Origin: Pseudomonadota bacterium
GTDB lineage: Bacteria > Pseudomonadota > Gammaproteobacteria > Acidiferrobacterales > UBA6901
Length of the DNA: 23,778 bases
Assembly (NCBI GenBank): GCA_021785795.1
Contig: JAJYEK010000048.1
Span: 1 to 23,778, forward strand
Direction of reading: 5' to 3'
In this document: one piece after another, positions 15,943 through 22,779 of the stretch
How positions within the stretch are numbered: the first letter of the stretch is position 1
Layout: each line of letters opens with the position of its first letter
Made by a program: the position numbers and the translations under genes
The notes under the pieces: model-generated
What the model was told of the DNA's origin: nothing
The model's database searches: none
The model's input: only the letters and a program-made list of their open reading frames with translations

Positions 15943-17436
15943 CTAACGGCGCGGCAGCGGACCGAGCAGCGTCCATAGCCTGTCCGCATCCAGATTCCGC
16001 TCGACAGCGTCGGCGAGACGCTCTATGCCCCGGGTGCGAAGCGTCGCGTAGTCGGGGGTCTGCGGCGAATGCAATCCGGCCCAGCCGAGCAGGGCATCAC
16101 AGGCCGCCGTCGATTCGAAAAGTCCGTGGACATAAGTGCCCAGAATCTGGGCATCTTCGCTCATCGCGCCTTCGGCGCCGGTTTCGAGTTGCAGCGCCGG
16201 GCAGGACAGTGCGCGTCCGCGGGTCACGCCGCAGTGTATCTCGTAGCCGGTCACCGGCGCGTCCCCCAGCACCAGCCGGCCACGCACATCGCGCAGCTGC
16301 TTTTCGTACTGCAGGGTGGTTTCTAAATCGAACAGACCAAGACCCGAGGTGGTGCCTGGCTCGCCTTCGACACCGTGCGGGTCGATGATTGAACGGCCGA
16401 GCATCTGGTAGCCACCGCACAGACCGATCAGTTTCCCGCCGTAGCGCAAGTGACGCTCGATGGCAGCCTTCCATCCCTGCGCATACAGCCACTCCAGATC
16501 CGAACGTACCGACTTCGAGCCGGGCAGCACGATCAGATCGGCCGGCGGTATCGTATGGTGTGGGCCAACGAAGTGAAACCGGACCTTCGGGTGCAGGCGA
16601 AGCGGATCGAAGTCCGTGTGATTGCTGATGCGCGGCAGCGCCGGCGCAATGATCCGCAGCGCGCCATCGGCTTTGTCGGCGACGGACCCGCGCGGTAGTG
16701 CGTCCTCGGCCTCAAGATGGAGGCCGTCCAGATAGGGGAGCACACCCAGCACCGCCTTGCCGGTGCGCGCCGTCAGCCAGTCGAGCCCCGGCTGCAGCAG
16801 TGACCGGTCGCCGCGAAAGCGGTTGACGACAAGGCCGGCCACCCGGGCTCGCTCGCTCGCGCTCAACAGCGCAAGCGTGCCGACGAAATGCGCGAACACC
16901 CCGCCGCGGTCGATGTCACCGATTAACAGAACCGGACAGTCCACCGCCTCGGCGAAGCCCATGTTGGCGATATCGCGATCACGCAGGTTGATTTCCGCCG
17001 GGGAGCCGGCGCCTTCGACGACGATGACATCATGGGAATCGGCGAGCCGCGCGAAGGATTGGCACACCGCCTTCCAAGCAACCTGCTTGTATTCATGATA
17101 GTGCCGTGCGTCCATGGTTCCGACAGCGCGGCCATGGAGGATGACCTGGGCGCCCGAGTCGGTATTAGGCTTGAGCAGCACCGGGTTCATGTCACTGTGG
17201 GGCTCCAGGCCGCAGGCCCTGGCCTGTACCGCCTGGGCCCGTCCGATTTCGCCCCCGTCGACAGTGACCGCGCTGTTGAGCGCCATGTTCTGCGGTTTGA
17301 ACGGCGCCACCCGCACCCCGCGCCGCGCCAGCATTCGGCACAGTCCGGTCACCAGCGCGCTCTTGCCGGCGTCCGAGGTGGTGCCCTGCACCATGAGCAC
17401 GCGCGCGGCAGAGGCAGCAGTGTGCAGTCCGGTCAT
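15943..17436 (-). CDS. cobQ: Cobyric acid synthase
   Basis: CobQ (CbiP) amidates four side chains of adenosylcobyrinic acid a,c-diamide with glutamine and ATP to give adenosylcobyric acid. The 497-aa protein has the N-terminal dethiobiotin-synthetase-like ATPase domain ([51 protein letters not shown]). The C-terminal class I glutaminase domain has its nucleophile in [12 protein letters not shown] (Cys340) and the catalytic histidine in GTYVHGLFE. The length is normal. The ATG overlaps the btuF stop by four bases (ATGA), so the two genes are translationally coupled. It is the last gene of the cobalamin operon. Confidence 0.97.
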   Translation of the reverse strand: MTGLHTAASAARVLMVQGTTSDAGKSALVTGLCRMLARRGVRVAPFKPQNMALNSAVTVDGGEIGRAQAVQARACGLEPHSDMNPVLLKPNTDSGAQVILHGRAVGTMDARHYHEYKQVAWKAVCQSFARLADSHDVIVVEGAGSPAEINLRDRDIANMGFAEAVDCPVLLIGDIDRGGVFAHFVGTLALLSASERARVAGLVVNRFRGDRSLLQPGLDWLTARTGKAVLGVLPYLDGLHLEAEDALPRGSVADKADGALRIIAPALPRISNHTDFDPLRLHPKVRFHFVGPHHTIPPADLIVLPGSKSVRSDLEWLYAQGWKAAIERHLRYGGKLIGLCGGYQMLGRSIIDPHGVEGEPGTTSGLGLFDLETTLQYEKQLRDVRGRLVLGDAPVTGYEIHCGVTRGRALSCPALQLETGAEGAMSEDAQILGTYVHGLFESTAACDALLGWAGLHSPQTPDYATLRTRGIERLADAVERNLDADRLWTLLGPLPRR

Positions 17437-18233
17437 CGCGTGTCGGCGGCCCAGCGCCGCACCAGAGCATGCAGCTGCCGCGCACCGTCCGTCAGCGCCC
17501 CGGGACCGGGCTGAAGGATATCGGCTGACTTGATCTCATACACATGGCCGTCGCGCACGGCCGGCGTGGCCTCCCAGTCTGGCCGCGCGGCCACTTGCTC
17601 AGGGCGGAATTTCCTGCCGCACCAGGAGCCAATGATGATATCCGGGTGGCGCCGTACCACCTCCGCAGGATCCGCAATGATACGCTGCCGTGCCGAGCGC
17701 GCACCGGACAGATCCGCAAAGCAGTCCGTGCCGCCGGCGATCCCGATCAGCTCCGATACCCAGCCAATGCCGCAGATCAGCGGCTCGTCCCACTCCTCGA
17801 AATAGATCCGGGGCCTGGTTCCCAGCGCTGCCGCCGAGCGCGCGATGTCCGCCAGGCCGGAACGCAACTGCTCGACCAGTTGCCGCCCCCTTTCCGGCGC
17901 ACCGACCATGGCAGCGATCATGCCGATCATATCGAAGATGCCGGACACGGTGCGCTGGTTGAAGACATGCACCGCAACGCCGGCGCGCAGCAGCTCCGTG
18001 ATGATGTCGGCCTGCAGTTCCGAGAACCCGAGCGCAAGGTCGGGCTGGAGCGCGAGGATGCGGTCGATCCTGGCGGTGGTGAACGCAGAGACCTTCGGCT
18101 TTTCGCGCCGCGCCTGCGGCGGACGCACCGTGAAACCGGAAATGCCGGCGATTCGATGCTGCTCGCCGAGCAGGTACAGGGTTTCGGTCGTCTCTGCGGT
18201 CAGGCAGACGATGCGCTGCGGGTAGTCGCTCAT
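17433..18233 (-). CDS. btuF: Cobalamin-binding protein, BtuF-like, without signal peptide
   Basis: This 266-aa protein has the BtuF/periplasmic-binding-protein-3 fold: [17 protein letters not shown] at the start, [21 protein letters not shown] in the first lobe, [17 protein letters not shown], then [25 protein letters not shown] and [11 protein letters not shown] in the second lobe. BtuF normally delivers B12 to BtuCD from the periplasm, but this protein begins [12 protein letters not shown] with no signal sequence, and no BtuCD genes lie nearby. It may bind corrinoid in the cytoplasm. Its start overlaps the cobB stop, and its stop overlaps the cobQ start, each by four bases. Confidence 0.85.
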   Translation of the reverse strand: MSDYPQRIVCLTAETTETLYLLGEQHRIAGISGFTVRPPQARREKPKVSAFTTARIDRILALQPDLALGFSELQADIITELLRAGVAVHVFNQRTVSGIFDMIGMIAAMVGAPERGRQLVEQLRSGLADIARSAAALGTRPRIYFEEWDEPLICGIGWVSELIGIAGGTDCFADLSGARSARQRIIADPAEVVRRHPDIIIGSWCGRKFRPEQVAARPDWEATPAVRDGHVYEIKSADILQPGPGALTDGARQLHALVRRWAADTR

Positions 18234-19522
18234 GGCGCAAACAGCCGCCCGGCCGCATCCGGTTGCGAGGGAAAATAGAAGTGGATGTACGAAGCGGTGA
18301 TCCGGCCGATTCGGAACACGGACTCGGCGGTGGTTCCACCGTTCGGACAGGCTCCACGCGCGATCGGCTCTAGCGCGCAGTCCAGTCGCGAATGATGGAA
18401 TGTATGGCCGCGCAGTTCACCCTCCGGGAGGGTAACGCGCTGCAGCGCGAGGGCGGCGAGGCGCGGATACATTACTGCCCGCCCGGATAGCAGGCCGGCC
18501 ATGGCGGCGTGCTGGCCGGTGCTATCGACCAGCTCGTCCAGCAGATACATCATGCCGCCGCATTCGGCCACGATGGGCTTGCCGGCTGCGTGGATGGCGC
18601 GCACCGCACGTTTCATCGGTTCGTTGGCGGCCAGGCGCTCCAGATGCAATTCCGGATAGCCGCCGGGAAGATACAAAGCATCTGCCCGGGGCGGAGCGGT
18701 ATCCGCGAGCGGCGAGAAGAATGCAAGTTCCGCACCCAGCTTGCGCAGCAGATCTAGATTCGCGCGATAGATGAAGGAAAAGGCCGCATCACGCGCCACC
18801 GCGATGCGCACTCCGGCAAGGCGGCGTGGGACATCCACATCGGCCGCAGATCGAAACGCGATGCCTGCCGGCAGTGCGGCGTCTGCCGGCATCAAATCTG
18901 CGGCAGCCCGGTCCAGACGGGCTTCGAGATCCGCAATCTCACCAGCCTGCACTATCCCGAGATGACGGTGGGGCAGGGCAAGTTCCGGTGTTCCGCAGAG
19001 CCAGCCAAGGCAAGCTTGCCCCGGTGGCAGACTGCCGACCAGCATGCGCAGATGGCGCTCGCCGGCCACACGGTTGGCGAACACACCGGCAAACGGAAGA
19101 TCGGCGCGGTAGGTCGCAAGTCCCTGTGCCAGCGCCCCGAAGGTCTCGGCCATGGCGCTGCCATCGATCACAGCGAGCACCGGCACGCCGAGCAGTGTGG
19201 CCAAGTCCGCGCTCGACGGGTTGCCGTCAAACAGCCCCATCGCGCCTTCGATCAGGATCAGATCGGCCTGGCCAGCCGCTTCATGCAGGAGGCGGCGGCA
19301 GTGCTCGTCGCCGCCCATCCACAGATCGAGCTGACGGACCGGATGGCCGGATGCCTGCTCGAGGATCATGGGGTCGAGAAAATCGGGACCGGTCTTAAAG
19401 ATATGCACCTGCCGTCCGTGCCGACGGTGATGGCGGGCGAGCGCGGCCGTCACCGTGGTCTTGCCCTGTCCGGAGGCGGGCGCCGAGACGAACAGTGCCG
19501 GACATACGCGGATATCATTCAC
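18230..19522 (-). CDS. cobB: Cobyrinic acid a,c-diamide synthase
   Basis: CobB/CbiA amidates the a and c side chains of (hydrogeno)cobyrinic acid using glutamine and ATP. The 430-aa protein has the ATP-binding half (SAPASGQGKTTVTAALAR, FKTGPDFLDPMIL, IEGAMGLFDG) and the glutaminase half (LYLPGGYPELHLERLA, then the nucleophile in IVAECGGMMYLLDEL, Cys321, and the histidine near ASYIHFYFPSQP). CobB (aerobic route) and CbiA (anaerobic route) cannot be told apart here. The start is GTG, sharing GTGA with the cobO stop. Confidence 0.95.
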   Translation of the reverse strand: MNDIRVCPALFVSAPASGQGKTTVTAALARHHRRHGRQVHIFKTGPDFLDPMILEQASGHPVRQLDLWMGGDEHCRRLLHEAAGQADLILIEGAMGLFDGNPSSADLATLLGVPVLAVIDGSAMAETFGALAQGLATYRADLPFAGVFANRVAGERHLRMLVGSLPPGQACLGWLCGTPELALPHRHLGIVQAGEIADLEARLDRAAADLMPADAALPAGIAFRSAADVDVPRRLAGVRIAVARDAAFSFIYRANLDLLRKLGAELAFFSPLADTAPPRADALYLPGGYPELHLERLAANEPMKRAVRAIHAAGKPIVAECGGMMYLLDELVDSTGQHAAMAGLLSGRAVMYPRLAALALQRVTLPEGELRGHTFHHSRLDCALEPIARGACPNGGTTAESVFRIGRITASYIHFYFPSQPDAAGRLFAP

Positions 19523-20118
19523 AGCTCGATGCCTTTTTGGGCTCGGACGCCAGGCCGGAACGCATGCCTGATGTCCCGCATGTCAGACACAGTATCGGCA
19601 AGTTCGATCAGCGCGGCCGGTGCGCCGCGTCCGGTCACGACCCCATGCTGGGAGCGAGGCCCCGACCGGAGGAAACCGAGCGCTTCGCCGAAGGATACAT
19701 AGCCGTACTCCAGCGCGATACGTAGTTCGCCCGGTAAGACCAGCTCGAAGCGCGGATCGGCGAGCAGGCTTCGCGCCTGGGCACAGGCGGCGCCAACCGC
19801 CCACACAATGCGCTCCCGGTCCTGTGTCTCCCAGGTAAACCCTTCGCCCATGACGTGACCGCTGACCTCCGGAAAGCGGCGGAAGAACGCCGCCTCTCCG
19901 GCACGACGGGATCCTTTGATGAATCGCACCACGGCTGCGTGCATGCCGTGTCCGAACGCCCGCCCCACCATGCCCAACGCCGCACTGCTCTTGCCCTCGC
20001 CGGTGTGCACCAGCGGCACACCGCGATCAGACTGTGCCGCAGCGATGCTCGCGTCTACGATCTGCTTCTTGGGCCGCATGCGCACACGGTGGCGTTCCGC
20101 ATGCCCTGTCTCGTCCAT
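19519..20118 (-). CDS. cobO: Cob(I)yrinic acid a,c-diamide adenosyltransferase (CobO/BtuR type)
   Basis: This enzyme adds the 5'-deoxyadenosyl group of ATP to the reduced corrinoid. The 199-aa protein shows the family blocks ALGMVGRAFGHGMHAAVVRFIKG, EGFTWETQDRE, FELVLPGELRIALEYGYV and RGAPAALIELADTVSDMRDIRHAF, ending in the usual VRAQKGIE. The P-loop is unusual: it reads HTGEGKSSAALG (residues 38-49), where the family normally has HTGxGKGKSSAxxG, so two residues (Gly-Lys) are missing. No ribosome-binding site precedes the ATG, which lies four bases after the stop of the 83-aa frame upstream, suggesting translational coupling. Confidence 0.92.
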   Translation of the reverse strand: MDETGHAERHRVRMRPKKQIVDASIAAAQSDRGVPLVHTGEGKSSAALGMVGRAFGHGMHAAVVRFIKGSRRAGEAAFFRRFPEVSGHVMGEGFTWETQDRERIVWAVGAACAQARSLLADPRFELVLPGELRIALEYGYVSFGEALGFLRSGPRSQHGVVTGRGAPAALIELADTVSDMRDIRHAFRPGVRAQKGIEL

Positions 20119-20122
20119 AAAT

Positions 20123-20374
20123 CTAAGCTGACGTCGATGGGCAGACGATTCCGCGGCAGCCGGTGCATTCCATGGTCGGCGTCAGGCGCTGCGGGACCAC
20201 CGTGGTACCGGACCGGCGCAGGGCAGAGCGCACCGCCCGCATGCCGTCGAAGCGCTGTGGGTATGCAATCCCACTGGGTGGCGTCATGAACGGATCCATC
20301 ATCGGTCTGCCGGGAGCATCACTCCCGAAAGAGTCCTCTGGCCGAAGCATCGTCGCGGGAGAGGAACCGCGCAT
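20123..20374 (-). CDS. Candidate 83-aa Cys-containing protein at the head of the cobalamin operon
   Basis: The frame lies between the B12 riboswitch and cobO. It starts at an ATG with GGAG seven bases upstream and ends four bases before the cobO ATG, which has no ribosome-binding site of its own. Its second half uses almost only G- or C-ending codons, like the real genes around it. The C-terminus holds three cysteines in ECTGCRGIVCP. There are no membrane segments and no family I recognise. It may be a genuine small operon gene or a remnant of one. Confidence 0.45.
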   Translation of the reverse strand: MRGSSPATMLRPEDSFGSDAPGRPMMDPFMTPPSGIAYPQRFDGMRAVRSALRRSGTTVVPQRLTPTMECTGCRGIVCPSTSA

Positions 20375-20487
20375 TGCCTTTCTCCATAGGAAGGCACACC
20401 TGCTGTGGATGGAAGAGGAGGAGGACGGGCGTGACCGGAGAGACTGTGCGCGCCGCGTGTCGCCCTCCGCAACACCGCCGTGTCGCT

Positions 20488-20678
20488 TCAGGCCGGTCTC
20501 CGGGCTTGCGGGCTGGTCTTTCGGGGATCTGCGCCTTCCCGTGCGAGCACAGTGGCATGATGCAGATCCGTCGGCCCGTTCACCGTTGCGGGGGCAGCGC
20601 CGGTCTTGCTCTTGTGGGTATTGGAGCGCACCGGCTTCCCGTTTCACCCTGCGAATCGAAAATCCGCGGGGAACCTGA
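20488..20678 (-). promoter_or_regulatory. Cobalamin (B12) riboswitch
   Basis: Read on the minus strand, this leader carries the hallmarks of an adenosylcobalamin riboswitch in the proper order: an early GGTTCC, AGGGTGAAACGGGAAGCCGG, the core GCTGCCCCCGCAACGGT, GCCACTG, and the B12 box AGCCCGGAGACCGGCC (20491-20506). It should lower expression of the operon downstream when coenzyme B12 is plentiful. No T-run terminator is visible between it and the first frame (20374), so the control is probably translational or Rho-dependent. Confidence 0.93.
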
Positions 20679-20698
20679 AGCACTGGTAAAACGCCCGC

Positions 20699-20728
20699 AG
20701 TCTATGTCTTCGGCCGCGGACCTGTCAA
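20699..20728 (-). promoter_or_regulatory. Promoter of the B12 riboswitch and cobalamin operon
   Basis: On the minus strand a perfect -35 TTGACA (20728-20723) and a -10 TAGACT (20704-20699) are separated by 18 bp. Transcription would start near 20692, just before the riboswitch. Confidence 0.6.
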
Positions 20729-20769
20729 ATCCGACCATCACCGCATCGTTGGCTTGGAATTGTTGGAGT

Positions 20770-20782
20770 CGTCTCAGAAAAC
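20770..20782. repeat. 13-bp repeat, second copy at 9022-9034
   Basis: CGTCTCAGAAAAC occurs here and in the same orientation at 9022-9034, in both cases followed within four bases by GGAA, and both copies lie in intergenic DNA. The sequence around this copy (GGAGTCGTCTCAGAAAACGG) looks to me like a terminal repeat of an IS5-type element. No transposase is present. Confidence 0.35.
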
Positions 20783-20962
20783 GGAAAGTAGGGAACGCTA
20801 GGGATGGTGTTCCGTGGCGGCATCGGAAGTGGGCCGGGGCCGATTACGGTGTGCGGCCGGCAACCCAAGTCCCGGAACCGTCCGCTGATAGCGTCCGCCT
20901 AACAGACCTGCCCGCCGGCAGCGGAATCTCGGGTAATGCCGGCATCGCCAACCAAGTCGCTA

Positions 20963-20991
20963 TTGCCAACGCGAATGGGTCGTATTATCAT
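20963..20991 (+). promoter_or_regulatory. Promoter of hemP
   Basis: TTGCCA (20963-20968) and TATCAT (20986-20991) are 17 bp apart. The start point would fall at about 20998, the first base of the hemP ATG, so the mRNA may be leaderless. This agrees with the absence of any purine-rich ribosome-binding site. Confidence 0.5.
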
Positions 20992-20992
20992 T
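20974..20992 (+). promoter_or_regulatory. Fur-like operator of hemP
   Basis: AATGGGTCGTATTATCATT has the outer AATG...CATT and an intact right half (ATTATCATT) of the 19-bp Fur box. It covers the -10 element. The site occupies the same place relative to the -35 as the one upstream of fbpA. Confidence 0.55.
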
Positions 20993-20997
20993 TTTAA

Positions 20998-21180
20998 ATG
21001 AATACAGAAAAGCGCAATCCGCCCGGACACCCCCGCAAGCGGCCGGGCGAAACCGAGACAGCGCCGGTGATTTCGGCGTCCGTGCTGTTTGGCGCAGCGC
21101 GCGCACTTGCGATCGAACACAACGGGGAGCGCTATGTGCTGCGCATCACCCGAAACGGCAGATTGATCCTGACAAAATAG
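20998..21180 (+). CDS. hemP: Hemin uptake protein HemP
   Basis: This 60-aa protein ends in the HemP family signature: ASVLFGAARALAIEHNGERYVLRITRNGRLILTK. HemP proteins are small basic proteins linked to iron and heme uptake loci; in some bacteria they are reported to act in regulating heme-receptor expression rather than in transport itself. No heme receptor follows here. An OprB-like porin gene begins 75 bp downstream instead. The N-terminal half is rich in Pro, Arg and Lys and is not conserved. Control by Fur is suggested by the operator upstream. Confidence 0.9.
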   Translation: MNTEKRNPPGHPRKRPGETETAPVISASVLFGAARALAIEHNGERYVLRITRNGRLILTK

Positions 21181-21255
21181 AAACTCGACCCGCCAGCCAT
21201 CGGGCTTCGTGCCCCAGTAGCCAGCCCCTAAACCGACGCAGCAATAGGAGGCTGG

Positions 21256-22764
21256 ATGTCAACAATCCGCTCTTCGTGGAAATCGTATGTGCCGCCGGAT
21301 CCCGACCGGTCGCCGCGGTGCAGGCGTCTGTTCCCATTAGGCGCCCCGATCATTCTGTTCCTCGCGTCCGTTCCGGCGCGTGCCGCCCCGCCGCCCGCGC
21401 AAGTGCCCACAGAACCGCAGTCCTTTCAAACGCAAGGAGGGGGCGCTTTCGGGTTTCTTACCGGAATCTCACGCAGCAGCTTCCTGCTGGGCGACATGTG
21501 GGGGTTGCGGCCAGCCCTCAGTCGTGACGGCTTGTCCCTGGGATTGGAGGAAACCAGCGAGGTGCTGGGCAACATAAGCGGCGGGGTACGGCAAGGCGCC
21601 AAATACGACGGGCTGACCCAGATGGTGATGCAGCTCGATACCCAGCGCGCCTTTGGCTGGTATGGCGGCACGTTCAACGTCAGCGTCCTGCAGATTCACG
21701 GTGACAACCTCAGTGCGGATAACCTCCTCACGCTGCAAACCGCGAGCGGCATCGAGGCCGATCGCGGCACCCGCCTCTGGGAGCTGTGGTACGACCAACG
21801 GTTCGGCCAGCCGGGTTTGTCCGACGTGAAAATCGGGCAGCAGAGCCTCGATCAGGAATTCATGGTGAGCCAGAACGCGCTACTTTTCGTCAATACGATG
21901 TTCGGATGGCCGATGCTGCCCTCGGCCGACCTGCCCGGCGGAGGGCCTGCCTACCCCCTATCCGCGCTCGGTGTCCGGTTACGGTCACAGGTCAATGCAT
22001 GGACATTTCTGGCGGGCGTGTTCAACGGTAGCCCGGTAAGCAACAACAATACGGGGGATCCGCAACAGCAAGACCCCTCCGGGACGAGTTTCCCGTTGAA
22101 CGGCGGCGCACTCGTGATCGCCGAGGTCCAATACGCCTATCCCAGCCTCGGCACCCTGCGATACGCCAACCAATCAGCGCCGCTGGCGGGTGTCTACAAG
22201 TTGGGTATCTGGTACGACACCGAATCATTTGCCGACCAGGAACTCGATAATGCGGGCCTGTCACTCGCCAATCCCCGCAGCACAGGAACACCCCTCACGC
22301 ATCGCGGCGATTACGCCCTGTACGCCGTCATGGATCAGATGATCTGGCAGGACCGGAACCGGGCCGACCGCACGCTCAATTTTTTCCTGCGGCCGATGTG
22401 GACGCCTCTGGAGGATCGCAATCTCATCGACTTCAGCATGAATGGAGGAATCACGCTCCATGAACCGTTCCTCGAGCGCGATGACGACACCTTCGGCTTG
22501 GGCATGGGTTATGCGCACGTGAGCAACCGCGCCGCGGCCCTGGACCGGGACACGCAGTTTTTCACCGGCTCCTTTACCCCGGTACGGAGCAGCGAAACCT
22601 ACGTCGAGGCCAGCTACCAGTATCAGGTGACGCCGTGGTGGCAGCTCCAGCCGGATGTTCAGTACGTATTCAACCCAGGCGCCGGCATCGCGAACCCAAA
22701 CGACCCAACGCAGCAGGTCAAGAACGAGACCGTGATCGGGCTGCGAACCAACATCGTATTCTGA
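21256..22764 (+). CDS. OprB-like carbohydrate-selective porin
   Basis: This outer-membrane beta-barrel protein has 502 residues. A long N-terminal signal region ends in ILFLASVPARAA (about residues 34-45). The barrel has OprB-family features: GLEETSEVLGNISGG, the WYGGTFNVSVLQIHGDNLS strand pair, RLWELWYDQRF, DVKIGQQSLDQEFM, then PMLPSADLPGGGPAYPLSALGVRLR and the C-terminal TYVEASYQYQVTPWWQLQPDVQYVFNPG. It ends in phenylalanine, as required for BAM recognition. AGGAGG stands four bases before the ATG. The substrate is unknown. Its position after hemP leaves open a role other than sugar uptake. Confidence 0.9.
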   Translation: MSTIRSSWKSYVPPDPDRSPRCRRLFPLGAPIILFLASVPARAAPPPAQVPTEPQSFQTQGGGAFGFLTGISRSSFLLGDMWGLRPALSRDGLSLGLEETSEVLGNISGGVRQGAKYDGLTQMVMQLDTQRAFGWYGGTFNVSVLQIHGDNLSADNLLTLQTASGIEADRGTRLWELWYDQRFGQPGLSDVKIGQQSLDQEFMVSQNALLFVNTMFGWPMLPSADLPGGGPAYPLSALGVRLRSQVNAWTFLAGVFNGSPVSNNNTGDPQQQDPSGTSFPLNGGALVIAEVQYAYPSLGTLRYANQSAPLAGVYKLGIWYDTESFADQELDNAGLSLANPRSTGTPLTHRGDYALYAVMDQMIWQDRNRADRTLNFFLRPMWTPLEDRNLIDFSMNGGITLHEPFLERDDDTFGLGMGYAHVSNRAAALDRDTQFFTGSFTPVRSSETYVEASYQYQVTPWWQLQPDVQYVFNPGAGIANPNDPTQQVKNETVIGLRTNIVF

Positions 22765-22779
22765 CAGGAGTTTTATTTA

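Noticed and set aside
20163..20678. 171-aa plus-strand frame across the riboswitch
   Set aside because: The DNA is explained by the B12 riboswitch and the candidate small ORF on the other strand; the translation resembles nothing.
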